Assembly: GCA_963575745.1 (NCBI GenBank)
Contig: CAUYUJ010010484.1
Coordinates: forward strand, 1-28,210
Source of the DNA: Prorocentrum cordatum
Taxonomy: Eukaryota; Sar; Dinophyceae; Prorocentrales; Prorocentraceae
DNA length: 28,210 nt
Direction of reading: 5' to 3'
The position numbers and the translations under genes are program-made. Under the pieces are notes generated by a model. It worked only from the letters and a program-made list of their open reading frames with translations. It had not been told where the DNA came from and did no database searches. Below are positions 1 through 8,877 of the stretch, one piece after another; the stretch's first letter is position 1; each line of letters opens with the position of its first letter.

Positions 1-37
1 AACAATAATTATTCTTTAGAATAAATAATGTTCAACA

Positions 38-200
38 ACAACTGTTGTCCCAAACCAACAGCGGCCGCTGCTGGGCAGCCGGCCTTCTGCCTCAAATGTA
101 CACAGGCCGCGGCGACACCGACAGCGAGTCCTGTTCAGAATGACCAGGAAGCGCTGTTGGGCATTGTACCCATTCTTTATGTACCCATTTCGTTCGTGCA
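38..200 (+). repeat. Dispersed repeat R1, copy 1 (left arm missing)
   Basis: This stretch matches 9155-9302 nearly base for base, with a small insertion of about 25 bases after the first third. Shared landmarks are TGTTGTCCCAAACC, the palindrome AACAGCGGCCGCTG, GACAGCGAGTCCTGTTC, and the end CGTTCGTGCAG. In copy 2 the element also has an inverted left arm, so it is a fold-back element; here the left arm is replaced by AT-rich sequence. No coding role is visible. It abuts the candidate coding fragment that starts near position 205. Confidence 0.75.
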
Positions 201-204
201 GGTA

Positions 205-690
205 TTATTAACCTCCTGCCGCCTTGCGTGGTCCTCTCGCCCCTCGCACCTCCGAGCGCCCGGAGCCCGCGCACCCGACCGGAGGCTGCCGTCGGCATCG
301 AACCTGTCGCTTTCAGACTCCACGCGACGCCAAGTTTGTAACCTGGCGCTGGCCTGCGCGTGGTTCACTTAGGGGGCCACATGCGAACCCTACCCCTACC
401 CCCCACGATTTCTGAGGGGGAGGGTGGGGAGGGAAGGGGGGGTAGGGGTAGGGTTCGCATGTGGCCCCCTATCACTCGCACGCGCACCACCGTGCGGCCA
501 TTGACGAGCAATCCGATCGCACTGTCCCGCGGCCAAAGAGAGCGGGTGACGCGCACTTCCTCGTGTGGCCCGTGCCGGCTTTCGCCTGGGACTGGGTCAA
601 GCGAGGTGGGAGTCTGACGCTGCTGCGGCTCTGGCTCTCTAGGGAAGAACCTCCCTCGGGGCGTACAGCAAGCTTGTGCGTCGTGACAAC
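205..690 (-). pseudogene. Candidate coding fragment interrupted by a fold-back element
   Basis: On the minus strand one frame is open from about 690 down to the fold-back element at 370-471, including VTRSLWPRDSAIGLLVNGR. A second frame is open from 369 down to about 205, including NHAQASARLQTWRRVESESD. If the 102-bp element and one copy of its 5-bp duplication are ignored, the two frames become the same frame. With the element present (107 extra bases, not a multiple of 3), reading runs into a stop at 365-367. Roughly two thirds to three quarters of the codons end in G or C on both sides, as in other candidate exons here. I do not recognise the protein family. The ends are unknown; CCGCAG near 628 could be a 3' splice site. 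It may be a chance open frame, but frame agreement on both sides of the insertion favours old coding sequence. Confidence 0.3.
365..476. mobile_element. 102-bp MITE-like fold-back element with TCACT duplication
   Basis: Positions 370-404 and 437-471 are perfect 35-bp inverted arms (TAGGGGGCCACATGCGAACC inward) around a 32-base purine loop. The pentamer TCACT lies immediately outside both ends, at 365-369 and 472-476, as expected of a target-site duplication. The inner arms carry CCCTACCCCTACC, and the loop plus right arm is a run of G-tracts able to form a G-quadruplex. There is no coding capacity, so it would be non-autonomous. The perfect arms suggest a recent insertion or strong correction. 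Confidence 0.8.
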
Positions 691-1225
691 GTCGGCGTCG
701 GTTTCTGATACCGCTTTCCGATAGCGCAGATCGTTCGATATCGGCCGATTCTGGGCCGACGGCGGCGTTCAACCTTGAATGCTCGCGTTGGAGACGCTTC
801 CGTATCAACGCGGCGCAATCCTACCGTACCATCCTTCGCGTAGTATCTTTGTACATGTGGAGACAGACAAGGCCCGCCCACTAAAAAGACTGAGTTAGAA
901 CCATGGGCCTGAGTCCCGACTGGGAAAAAATTGCAACACCACAGCGCACCAATCGCAAATCAGTCGGGGCACCCTCGCAAGCCAATCCGGACACCAGCAC
1001 AAATCAGTCGCAAATGAATCAAGTCACAATCGCGAACCAATCTGGAGAAAACCGCAACAAATTGAACATGTGAGAAGAACGTGTGGCCCCAACCAGACAG
1101 ACGGTGTCGGTTCGTGTCGCGCGCGCAGCTGAAGCGAAACTGCGCAGAGGTGATGATGTTTCGGCCGTGGCTAGGGTAACCTCGGACAACATACTCACCC
1201 TCGCTCGTCTCGAATTGGCCAGTGT
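691..1225. other. Intergenic or intronic sequence with AATC-rich degenerate repeats
   Basis: I see no convincing gene here. Between about 936 and 1062 short motifs such as AAATCAGTCG, AATCAAGTCACAATCG and CAATCTGG recur irregularly; similar AATCAGTC and CAATCGGG motifs occur at 2200-2350. A plus-strand open frame from 1083 overlaps this, but has no recognisable features. Confidence 0.4.
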
Positions 1226-1345
1226 TTGTCCCATGGGCTGCCCCGTGGTGCTGCCGTGGCTGTCCCATCGGTTGTCCCGTGGGTTGCCCTGCGGTTTTCC
1301 CGTCGTTGCCCCGTGGATGTCGAGTGGTTGTCTTGCGTCAGTCGC
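1226..1345 (+). repeat. Degenerate GTTGTCCCGTGG-type tandem repeat
   Basis: Variants of a 12-14 base unit follow one another: TGCCCCGTGGTGC, GTTGTCCCGTGGG, TTGCCCTGCGG, GTTGCCCCGTGGATG. The copies have drifted in length and sequence. No coding role can be assigned. Confidence 0.5.
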
Positions 1346-1361
1346 ATGCTAGGGCTCCCAA

Positions 1362-1505
1362 CTTCGCGCTTCGCGCTGCGCGAAGCGCGAAGCGCGAATA
1401 ACTTCGCGCTCTCGCGCCGCCCTCCCAAAGGGAGAACAGGAGGACGAGGAGGAGGGGGAGAAGGAACGAGGACCGCGAAGCGCGAAGCGCGAATAACTTC
1501 GCGCC
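1362..1505. repeat. GCGAAGC-rich palindrome and direct repeat
   Basis: Positions 1362-1376 (CTTCGCGCTTCGCGC) and 1378-1392 are perfect inverted arms around a single base. The right half, plus CGAATAACTTCGCGC, is repeated directly at about 1476-1505 after a GA-rich spacer. The heptamer GCGAAGC, a sequence known to form an unusually stable DNA mini-hairpin, recurs in both blocks. Confidence 0.7.
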
Positions 1506-1539
1506 CTCGTGGGAGCCCTTGCGCATGGATGGTCTCGTG

Positions 1540-1735
1540 GTTGAACCCCCAAACGGCCCAAGAGGACCCTAAACGGCCCCAGACCCCGCCAAGACGGCCA
1601 AAAAGAGCCCCAAGAAGGGGTCCATGAGATGCCCCGGCATGGAAACCCGAACCGCCCCAGGACGCCGAGAAGCTAGCCAGAAGCTCCAGGCGACCCCCAA
1701 GAGGCAACATATTGCGAAACCGTAAGGAATATTGC
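1540..1735. repeat. Short outlier of the CAAGA-xGGCC degenerate repeat
   Basis: Motifs such as CGGCCCAAGAGGACC, CGCCAAGACGGCC and AGAGCCCCAAGAAGG recur at about 10-12 base spacing. This is the same short repeat that fills 14380-16880 and 18612-21056. A direct duplicate of ATTGCGAAACCGT lies at its end, near 1710-1742. Confidence 0.6.
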
Positions 1736-1755
1736 GAAACCGTTGACACATTTGC

Positions 1756-1788
<33 letters not shown>

Positions 1789-1792
1789 GATT
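1756..1792. repeat. (AT)n microsatellite
   Basis: An almost pure run of TA dinucleotides with one break near the end. The following sequence to about 2040 is rich in GTAC, GTAT and TATATA motifs. From there to 2850 I see no gene; only short recurrences such as ACATCATGGCAACAC near 2440-2490. Confidence 0.85.
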
Positions 1793-2850
1793 ACATATGT
1801 GTACGTGTAAGAATTATGCACTGCTTTTCAGTTTGTAGACCTGTGTAGCTAAAGACTTTAAAAAGGTTACCGACATATATCTATGCACATGTACGGTGCG
1901 GATTGTATGGATGCGTCTACACAGGCGGCGATTGTCGCGAATACGTCGCTAGCGACGCATGCATATACTGTAGACAGATCATATGTATAGACCTACTACG
2001 CCAGGTATGTATGTACGTATGTATATATGAACAGATCGACTGACGCGAGGTCATCGTGAACCGAAAGCGGTGCCCATCCCCCCAAACCTCCTTGTCACAG
2101 AAAGGGTGGTCCTACCTGTAAGTACCTCATAGCAAGTAAGCTGGGACAATATCAAACATCAGCAGGGCCACTATAACAGATCATTGAGGCCGCCATCTCA
2201 AATCAGTCCCAACTCTGTGGGGACGTAGTCTCATCTGGATCGGGATTCCATTGCACATATTATACGACAACTTCGCAAGTCAATCGGGCCGTTGTGGGGA
2301 CACCATTGCAAATAACTTGCAAGGGTGTCCCGATCGAATCTGGATGGAATCATATTTTTTTGCGCGATGGTGACTCGCTTGCTCATTTAATGATGAGGTC
2401 CCGCATGATTCACAATTGATGCACACTGCGAAACGACGACATCATGGCAACACAACGCCATGACAACTTGACACCGCGACACCATGCCAATTCACCCACA
2501 GCAGGCGGGTCCCCAGACGACACGTCTTCACCCATCTTGGCATACAGCTGCACCCGCACGTCACGTACGACACCTACCATGAGGCTACGTTGTCCCAGCA
2601 ATGTCTCAGAAGCTTTGCGACCGTCAACCCCCAATGTTTGAGAAGAGGCTACAGGTGCACCTTCCAGCCAACTGGGGTAACTCAATGTGTTCCTTAATTT
2701 GCGATCGACGAGACTTCAAGGATGTACTGATGAAGAGGCAGCCCTGTCTTCTGGGATCGGGCTGGAGTGAAGCTCGAAACTGTCTCACTGTGCATCGGGG
2801 TGGCAGTTCTGTCTTTGACAGCTGTCAGCGCCAGCTGGGACGGATGGGTT

Positions 2851-3375
2851 CTAGCCACCCATGGGTGTCTTGGTCGTTATGCTGCTTGTCTTGATCTGCT
2901 CCTCCCAGTGCTGGCCGTCGAAGTCATGCCAATTTACTTTCAACGCTAAATTCTGAGGCTGATACCCATCCATACAGTATATTGTGATGGCCAAGCCATC
3001 AGGGTTGCTACGCGGTGTGTAGAATGGGGAGACGCCGCACCCAGGGCAAAAACGGTGCACGGCCACACGCGTATTGAACCTGTACTCTGTGCAGAGGGAC
3101 TCCAATTCCTCTCGCACCTCACATGCGAGTCGAGCCGCGGGGGGGACTTCAGGGAAAATCGCGTCTCCACCTGCTAGGTTGACTCGTTCTTCGCCTGCAG
3201 GGGCCGGGCAAAGAATCTCAAAGTTGTCCAGCGTCACCACAAAGTGATGGTTCTGACGCATCCAGCAGATCGAGCAATTGCATTTATACACGTCGAGCAC
3301 CTCGGGAACTCGGCAACGAAAGCGAATGCGGCCACAGTGGCAGCCGCCAGACTGCCAGGTGAAAGACTCGGCCAT
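2851..3375 (-). CDS. CENP-V/GFA-family zinc-binding protein
   Basis: A 174-residue protein of the GFA (glutathione-dependent formaldehyde-activating enzyme/centromere protein V) family. The fold is a small beta-sheet protein with structural zinc sites. The zinc ligands are visible: C12 and C14 in GGCHCG, C32, C34 and C37 in KCNCSIC, and C110 and C113 in FCPGCGV. The stretch FYTPRSNPDG (118-127) is typical of the CENP-V-like branch rather than of bacterial S-(hydroxymethyl)glutathione synthase. About 38 residues (roughly 56-93) are inserted between the first zinc module and the conserved YRFNT segment; they stay in frame and carry two extra cysteines. The ATG at 3375 puts GGCHCG at the usual distance from the N-terminus. 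No intron is needed. The substrate is unknown; many eukaryotic members have no proven enzymatic role. A long triplet array begins about 300 bp upstream. Confidence 0.88.
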   Translation of the reverse strand: MAESFTWQSGGCHCGRIRFRCRVPEVLDVYKCNCSICWMRQNHHFVVTLDNFEILCPAPAGEERVNLAGGDAIFPEVPPAARLACEVREELESLCTEYRFNTRVAVHRFCPGCGVSPFYTPRSNPDGLAITIYCMDGYQPQNLALKVNWHDFDGQHWEEQIKTSSITTKTPMGG

Positions 3376-3670
3376 GGCCTTGGCGTGGGGCCGAAAAAAG
3401 GCAAGAGAAGGAGAAGGCGGAGCAGGACGAGGGGGGACTAGCCTCTGAGCCTCAACTGATTACAGCAAGGGCATGGGCGTGAGAGTCGCAGCAAGGGACG
3501 CAGGCGCCAGCGTGGGATGCTGATGGAGGAGGTAGGGGGGCGGGCCAGCCCTGGGAGGAGCACGAGGAACCGGACAAGGGTGCCGCAGAGAGGACGAGCA
3601 GGAGGACGGGGGGACGAAGAGGGCACGAAGCAAGCAGCAGCGAGCGCGAGGATGCAGGAGGGACCAGAAT
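3376..3670. other. Upstream region of the CENP-V-like gene
   Basis: GC-rich sequence with GGA, GGCG and GCAG-rich patches. I find no TATA box, spliced-leader acceptor or other promoter element I could defend. The 5' flank of the minus-strand gene carries a CTTTTTT pyrimidine stretch roughly 20 bases before the start codon. Confidence 0.3.
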
Positions 3671-3671
3671 G

Positions 3672-3931
<260 letters not shown>

Positions 3932-4232
3932 GAGTGCCGAAGTGCCGCTGCCGTGCGGGAGGCCCCGGCACAGGCAGGGACCACGAGAAGCAACGCAGGG
4001 GGGCAGGCCGGCAGAGGAGAGGGGACGCCGCAAGGGCGGCCGCTGCCCTCGCATCGAGCGGAGCGTTCGATGGGAGGCGGGGTGCCAGGGTTGAGTCGGG
4101 CAGGTCCCCTTACAGGAGGAATATTCAAAAATGTAAAAGGGATACTCAGGGGACGATTCTTTTACTCTGCTGAATTATTGTTGAGTATGTTTGGGCCATC
4201 TGCAATTTATGATCCCGGAATCTGCATGTAGT

Positions 4233-4460
4233 GATGGGCCTGTTTTCCACCACCACCACTATCAGTTGGAGGAGGAGGAGGAGGAGGAGGAGGAGGAGGA
4301 GGTGGAAAACGAGGAGGAGGAGGACAAAGAGGGGGAAGAGGAGGAGGAGGAGGAGGAGGAGGGGCACGGAGGATGGAGGATGGAGGACGGAGGACGGAGG
4401 ACGGAGGATGGAGGATGGAGGATGGAGGATGGAGGATGGAGAGGAGGAGGATGGAGAGAA
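4233..4460 (+). repeat. GGA array with left end of the fold-back family
   Basis: The array begins with GATGGGCCTGTTTTCC followed by CACCACCACCAC and AGTTGG. The same left end precedes the GGA or TCC cores at 6227, 12384 and 13117. Here I cannot find the matching right end, so this is probably a truncated or decayed copy. The array is a mix of GGA, GAA and GGGG units. Confidence 0.7.
4369..4443 (+). repeat. 7-bp minisatellite GGATGGA/GGACGGA
   Basis: About ten copies of a 7-base unit alternate between GGATGGA and GGACGGA, with the C-type units clustered in the middle. It lies inside the larger GGA array and probably arose from it. Confidence 0.8.
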
Positions 4461-4505
4461 AGAGGAGGGGTCGGAGGGCCGAGGAGGCCAGGGGTGCAGA
4501 GGGGT

Positions 4506-4685
4506 ACCCGTCGGTCGGAAGAAGTAGGTAAAAAAACATGAAGTAGGAAGGAGGATTAAGTTGATTGAGCCCAGGCCCCCCAGAGAGTAACAAACCACAG
4601 CAAAAGCATGCCGATTCTTGAAGTAGGAAGGCGCTTGAAGCAGATTGGGATCTGGGAATCCAAAAATACATACTTTCAAGGACCG
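4506..4685 (+). repeat. Dispersed repeat R4, copy 1
   Basis: The ends match 11729-11907: ACCCGTCGGTCGGAAG, GTAGGT and CATGAAG on the left, then GCAGGAAGGCGC-type sequence, GGGATC.GGGAATCCA and TACTTTCA on the right. The middle has diverged. No coding role is visible. Confidence 0.65.
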
Positions 4686-4797
4686 GCGTGAACCCCTGGG
4701 AAGCTTGCCCAGCCCTGCTGTGCGGGTTGACTGTGCCAGGGTGGAGGGTGGGCACAGGTCTGGCGCCTCCGCCCATGCTCCTCTGTCGTTGTCTGGC

Positions 4798-4922
4798 CAT
4801 CGCTCGGACGTTCATTCCCTGTGTTTTTTTCGGTTTCGCGCGGTTTTTTTTTTTTCGCCAAATGATCAAGGATGCTCCTCGATGGTCCTCGCCGAAGGAA
4901 AAATGCACACGTCCGAGCGATG
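4798..4922 (+). mobile_element. 125-bp MITE-like element R2, copy 1
   Basis: The element starts with CATCGCTCGGACGT and ends with ACGTCCGAGCGATG, perfect 14-bp terminal inverted repeats. A second copy at 22799-22918 shares the ends and the core AAATGATCAA, GATGCTCCTCGATGGTCCTC and AAAAATGCACAC. A relic of the right half lies at about 13324-13381. GCC borders both ends in both full copies, so it cannot be used as a target duplication. There is no coding capacity. Confidence 0.75.
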
Positions 4923-5163
4923 CCAAGTTTTCCCTCCTCGCCCGGATCTCTCTTCCTCCCCAGACCCCCTCGGTCATGACCAAATCACGACGGGAGGATT
5001 TTCGCGCCGCGCGGAAGACGCGAGGGCTTCGGAGAAGTTTCGTCGCCTTCTGCGAAGGCCCTCTCCTTCTCACTTCCCCCCTCGCTCGCCGCTGAAAGAT
5101 TGCCAGCGGCCTCCGAGGAGTGGGGCGGGGAGGGCCCGGCCCTAGCACATCGCGCAGCGCTTA

Positions 5164-5358
5164 CGCGGGGGGGTGGGGGGGCCTGTTGGCCGCTGCCGCC
5201 GCCGGTCACCAGCATGCGGCCGTCACCGAGCTCGGCCGCTCCGAAGTCGAAGCGCGGCTTCCAGGCCGAGGCCTCGCCCAGTGGGGGCGGGGGGGGGTGC
5301 GCGGACGAGGTCGCCACCTCCGCCCAGAGGGCCCATGCCGCCAGTGCGTCGTGAAGAA
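5164..5358 (-). CDS. Kelch-like repeat fragment (candidate exon K1)
   Basis: On the minus strand the reading LHDALAAWALWAEVATSS, then a proline-rich stretch, then WKPRFDFGAAELGDGRMLVT with GG following, matches the kelch/galactose-oxidase-like pattern: W..V..., aromatic-PR, A..L.DGR.LV.GG. Of about 61 codons only about 8 end in A or T, a strong coding signature. A possible 5' splice site, GC|GTAAGC, lies at about 5164-5169. The upstream limit is unclear. No complete propeller is present, so this is an exon or a relic. Kelch propellers usually mediate protein binding; no function can be assigned. Confidence 0.5.
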
Positions 5359-5990
5359 CTCGCGACGGACAGGCTCTGCTCTTGGGCCACCTGCCGTGCC
5401 CCGGGGGGGGGGGTGTCAGGAAGACGGCCCAGGAGAAACACCCAGCCCCAGGGAACCGGGAGAGGCCGGTCCCGGGGGACCGGGGTCGACACCACGTCTG
5501 GGGCCCGCGTCGGGGTGTTCCCAGAAGTGCCCCTGGCCCAAAAGGTGCCTCCAGGATTTCCAAGGAGGCCCCCATGGCCTCGAGAGCACGAGGCCCAGAG
5601 GGCCCCAGGGGCTCACACGTTGAGCGACAAGCTGGCGGCACCTCTGGCCAGGGGCACCTTCAGCACCCCCGGAGATACGTGATGAGCGCACCACGACGTC
5701 GAGGCTCTTGCGATGCGGGCGAGGGGGGTCTGCTCCGGGCAGCCGACGCCGCGAGCTGTGCAGGGCGTGGCTCCCTTCCCGTGTACCGGCTTCTGGACGG
5801 GGGGAAGCTCGACCCCTATCTCTATGACTCTGGGGAGTGTTCGGCTGGACCCGACCTTCTGGGCCCAACTCTGGGAGATACGTTGGGGGGCGCGCCCCTC
5901 CTCGATCGGGGTGCGTCCCAAGAACTCCCTGGGGGTGTATCCAAGAGCTTCCCCCCTGTACCGAGCGGCCCAACTGTTCGGGGGGAGCTC
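5359..5990. other. GC-rich sequence without a supported gene
   Basis: Open frames exist in several frames on both strands because stops are rare, but none shows a recognisable domain. CCCAAGAACTCCCTGGGGG and similar short motifs recur. Nothing here is annotated as coding. Confidence 0.35.
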
Positions 5991-5991
5991 G

Positions 5992-6078
5992 GGCCTCCTC
6001 CTCCTCCTCCTCCCCCTCCTCCTCCTCCTCCTCCTCCTCCTCCTCCTCCTCCTCCTCCTCCTCCTCCTCCTCCTCCTC
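5992..6078. repeat. (TCC)n triplet array
   Basis: An almost pure CTC/TCC run with one CCC interruption near 6014. It lies about 150 bp upstream of a GGA-cored fold-back element, so the two purine/pyrimidine tracts are in opposite orientation. Confidence 0.9.
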
Positions 6079-6226
6079 TGCGACTTCTTATCCCAAATCC
6101 TTCCGTGGTGTCCAGCGAGGGCCCCCCGGAAGCCGCATAAACTGCCAGAAGCCTCGCGGCGTGTTTTTGGTCCCGACGCGGGGACGTCAGGGGCCATCGG
6201 CCGAGGAGGAGGAGGAGGCGCATGAG

Positions 6227-6625
6227 GGGCCGATCTCCCACCACCACTACCATAGGTAGGAGAGGGAGGAGGAGGAGGAGGAGGAGGAGGAGGAGGAGGA
6301 GGAGGAGAAGGAGGAGGAGGAGAAGGAGGAGCAGGAGGAGGAGGAGGAGAAGGATGAGGAGGAGGCGAGGAGGAGGAGGAGGAGGAGGAGGAGGAGGAGG
6401 ATTTGGAGGAGGATGAGGAGAGGAAGGAGGAGGCGGAGGAGGAGGAGGAGGAGGAGGAGGAGGGGGAGGGGGAGGAGGAAGGAGGAGGGGGAGGAGGAGG
6501 AGAGGAAGAGGAGGAGGAGGAGGAGGAGGAGGAGGGAGGAGGAGGAGGAGGAGGAGGAGGAGGAGGGCCTCCCCGTCCTCCCCATTTTCCTTTGTCCTGT
6601 GGCAGCGGTGGTGGAGAATCGGCCC
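6227..6625 (+). mobile_element. Fold-back element with GGA core, copy 1
   Basis: The left end GGGCCGATCTCCCACCACCA and the right end TGGTGGAGAATCGGCCC are imperfect inverted repeats of about 26 bp. The interior is almost entirely GGA triplets with GAA, GGC and GGG variants, followed by a short unique stretch before the right end. The same ends bound the cores at 12384-12793 and 13117-13326. Frames inside it are poly-Glu, poly-Arg or poly-Gly and are not genes. Confidence 0.75.
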
Positions 6626-7150
6626 ACAAGGGCAGGACGCAGCGTTGGGGGGAATGGCGGGGGGGGCGTGCCGCCGTCTCGGCCCGCCCCTGGAGGTGGG
6701 CCGCGGGCGATCGCGGCTGCGGCTGTGTCTCCAGCGTGGCCGTGGTACGGTAGAGGGAAACAATTACTGAACACTCCCCCTCCCCCCAAACTCAATGTTG
6801 GCGCGCGCGGGGGAGACTGCGGTCGAAGTGCATCTCATCAGACCCACCGCCAACTTTGAACGGGAGGGGGCGGCGTTGACGGATGAATGTGGCATGTGTT
6901 CGCTAATTTGTTCCGAGGCCTGTAGCAGCGTTGCAGTCAAAACTGGTGGCAAGGCTGCACGATGAGGACTGAAAGGGCCTCGGAAGGCCACGCGGACACT
7001 ATCCGAGCGGGGCGCGGCCAACGAAAGAGGCCAAGGATGGGCCGAAGGGGCAAGGACGCAGGGGAGACGTTGGAAAGTCGCTCATCCTCACTATCAGTGC
7101 TGACTGTAGCAGGGCCTACGAGGTAGAATGAGAAGGATCGAAGATGTGCT
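6626..7150. other. Sequence without a supported gene
   Basis: GC-rich in the first half, mixed afterwards. A short direct repeat (GAGG.AGA(A)TGAGAA...GAAGATGTGCTGCTGC) occurs at about 7121-7160 and again at 7319-7355. No domain or RNA gene recognised. Confidence 0.35.
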
Positions 7151-7151
7151 G

Positions 7152-7285
7152 CTGCATCCTGAGAGGCCTTCCAGATTGGGTTGGAGTAGATGGGGTCGGA
7201 GAATCGCGCCGCATCGCCGATGCATTGGCGTCACGGCGGCGACGTCGGCGTGAAGGAAGTCGGGCTCCACATCGAGCCGCGTTTC
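7152..7285 (-). repeat. Dispersed repeat R6, copy 1
   Basis: This is the reverse complement of 10930-11012 over its first 80 bases: AGATTGGGT.GGAGTAGA, GGGGTCGGAG.ATCGCGCC and GCATCGCCGATGCAT. It also shares GTCGGGCTCCACATCGAGCC with 11425-11575. The palindrome TCGCCGATGCATCGGCGA is its most conserved part. Confidence 0.65.
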
Positions 7286-7599
7286 CCCTCCCTTCCCCGC
7301 CTGGGGGAGGATGACGACGAGGAAGATGAGAATTGAAGATGTGTTGTTGCTGCGCTCATTGAACTGCTACCCTGCTGATGGATCCAGCCCCCAAGATTAT
7401 CTCTGTCCGTCGGGCCTTTGGCCCCAGTCCAGGGCGGTGTAACGCAGAGGACGGCGGAACCCTTGTAAGTGAAAAGATGGGCGCGAAGGGGGGGGGAGCG
7501 ATCGACCAGGCTGGCTTCTTGCAGTCGAAAAACGGGGTGTTTGGTTTATTCGGCCGACATCCCGTACATGTTCAGCCCAGAACAGTCTACACATATGTG

Positions 7600-7770
7600 C
7601 TTGTATGCGCGTACGTATGTGCGCACGGACGTACGTACGTATGTATGTGTATGTAGAGAGAGAGGGAGATTCCTGCATCAACATGCCAGCCGCCATCATC
7701 AACATCATCAACACCACCATCATCGCCACCATCAACAACAACACCATCATCAATCACACCGTCACCTTCA
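7600..7770. repeat. GTAC/GTAT tetranucleotide tract and CAN triplet tract
   Basis: From 7600 to about 7660 GTAC, GTAT and GCGC tetramers alternate, ending in GAGAGAGAGG. From 7683 to about 7768 ATC, ACC and AAC triplets alternate. Both are simple-sequence DNA; the His- and Thr-rich frames across them are artefacts. Confidence 0.8.
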
Positions 7771-8160
7771 CCAACCGCCGAGCGCTCGCGTCGCCGTCGG
7801 CATGGTGGCCGTCGCCATCGAGGCCACGAGGTCCCCAGAGGCTCCCAAGAGCTCCGCAGCGCCCCGAACGCCTTGCACGGCTGCCCCCCTGTGCCCTCCC
7901 CCCCGTCGCACGACTGGCGACGGTCCTGCGGGCAACCTGGGCCCTGCGCCGCGCCCCCCCCGTGCCCGGTCCTCCGCCCGCAGCGGCTCTCGTGGGTCCC
8001 GGGGCGACGCGACGGCCCTCCAGAACTGCAGGCCTACCTGGTCTGCCCCAAGACCTCGACAGACGCTGGGACATCAAGGCCCTGGTGGTGGGTCGGGCAT
8101 GTCCTCGTACAGGCGAGCGCATGCTGGAAGAAGCATTGAGCATGGGTAGCGAATCTGCAA
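7771..8160. other. Unresolved GC-rich unique block, possibly coding
   Basis: Several frames on both strands are open. Two look most like protein: a plus-strand frame ending in DIKALVVGRACPRTGERMLE before a stop at about 8175, and a minus-strand frame containing AAELLGASGDLVASMATATM. Codon endings do not separate them, and I recognise no domain. I record it as a possible exon region only. Confidence 0.2.
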
Positions 8161-8221
8161 CGATGGTCGAGGTCTGACTCCTTGAACAGTCCTCCTGTAG
8201 AGCGACATGCCCGTCTTAATC

Positions 8222-8417
8222 TTAAGTCGGGCGTGTCCCCCTACAGGGAATTTTCGACGAAAAATTAAAAATACCCCAAAAACACCCCAAACACGCCAAA
8301 AAGATCAAACAATACTAAAAAACATGTCCCCAGACTATGTTTGGAGCATCTTTTTATGTTGTAGGTATTTGTTATGTTTCGTCGAACATCCCCCTGTAGG
8401 GGACAGGCCCAACTTAA
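8222..8417 (+). mobile_element. MITE-like element bounded by TTAA
   Basis: The left end TTAAGTCGGGCGTGTCCCC and the right end GGGGACAGGCCCAACTTAA are imperfect inverted repeats. The pairing continues inward through CTACAGGG and TTCGACGAAA for about 45 bp. TTAA lies at both outer edges, which could be a TTAA target duplication. The interior is AT-rich with ACACCCCAAA-type repeats and has no coding capacity. The inner ends lack the CCC start of typical piggyBac repeats, so the superfamily stays open. Confidence 0.65.
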
Positions 8418-8566
8418 TTTCAATCCTGGTGCTGTGTCTTGGCCCTCCCGGAGGGAAGGGCGGGGCCCCGGAGGGCCCCAAGGATCTCGAAGGCGGCAGC
8501 GTAGGCTGCGGGAGGGACGGACGCAAGCGCCCCCTATGGAAGCCTCTCTTCTCGGGTCGGGCGAAA

Positions 8567-8728
8567 TGGGGGGATAGCAAAGGGGGGGGGTGAGAATCAG
8601 CTCACGCAGCACGTAGCCGACTTTCCCGGCGCCTCCCGGCGCCGGAGGCGGCTATGTATCGAGGAATGGGCCCTCACCGAAACCGGCTGCATGCAGCAAA
8701 TTTCGACCCCCCCTTTCCCAATCCCCCC
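8567..8728 (+). repeat. Dispersed repeat R5, copy 1
   Basis: It matches 13871-14043 over about 165 bp. Shared landmarks are GGGATAGCAAAGGGGGGG, CAGCTCACG, the palindromic core GGCGCCTCCCGGCGCC, GGAATGGGCCC, GCTGCATGCAGCAA and ACCCCCCCTTTCCC. The outer ends (GGGGATAGCAAAGGGGGG and CCCCCCCTTTCCCAATCCCC) are roughly inverted, so it may be another small fold-back element. Confidence 0.7.
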
Positions 8729-8804
8729 TTTTCGTCTGGCCCGATCTTCAGAGGGGCCCAGGGACACACAAATAGATAGACACCAATCCCACGATCCACA
8801 ATCT

Positions 8805-8877
8805 TTATATATATATATATATCTATATATATATATATTATCTACATATATATAGATAATATATAGATGTTATGGGT
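8805..8877. repeat. (AT)n-rich tract inside the R7 left arm
   Basis: Runs of TA dinucleotides broken by ATCTATA, ATTATCTACA and TAGATAATATATAG. The segment is partly palindromic. The other R7 arms carry CA- or GT-rich sequence at the matching place, so this part of the element is prone to microsatellite growth. Confidence 0.8.

Noticed and set aside
371-470. Interstitial telomere repeat (CCCTACCCCTA / TAGGGGTAGGG)
   Set aside because: Only two irregular units per arm; the inverted-repeat structure with a target duplication explains it better.
1083-1352. 89-codon plus-strand frame
   Set aside because: It ends in a degenerate tandem repeat and shows no recognisable domain or strong codon bias.
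5613-6763. Large minus-strand Pro/Ser/Leu-rich frames
   Set aside because: They are readings of TCC and GGA arrays; the same holds for 9114-11000, 12135-13400 and 23862-25765.
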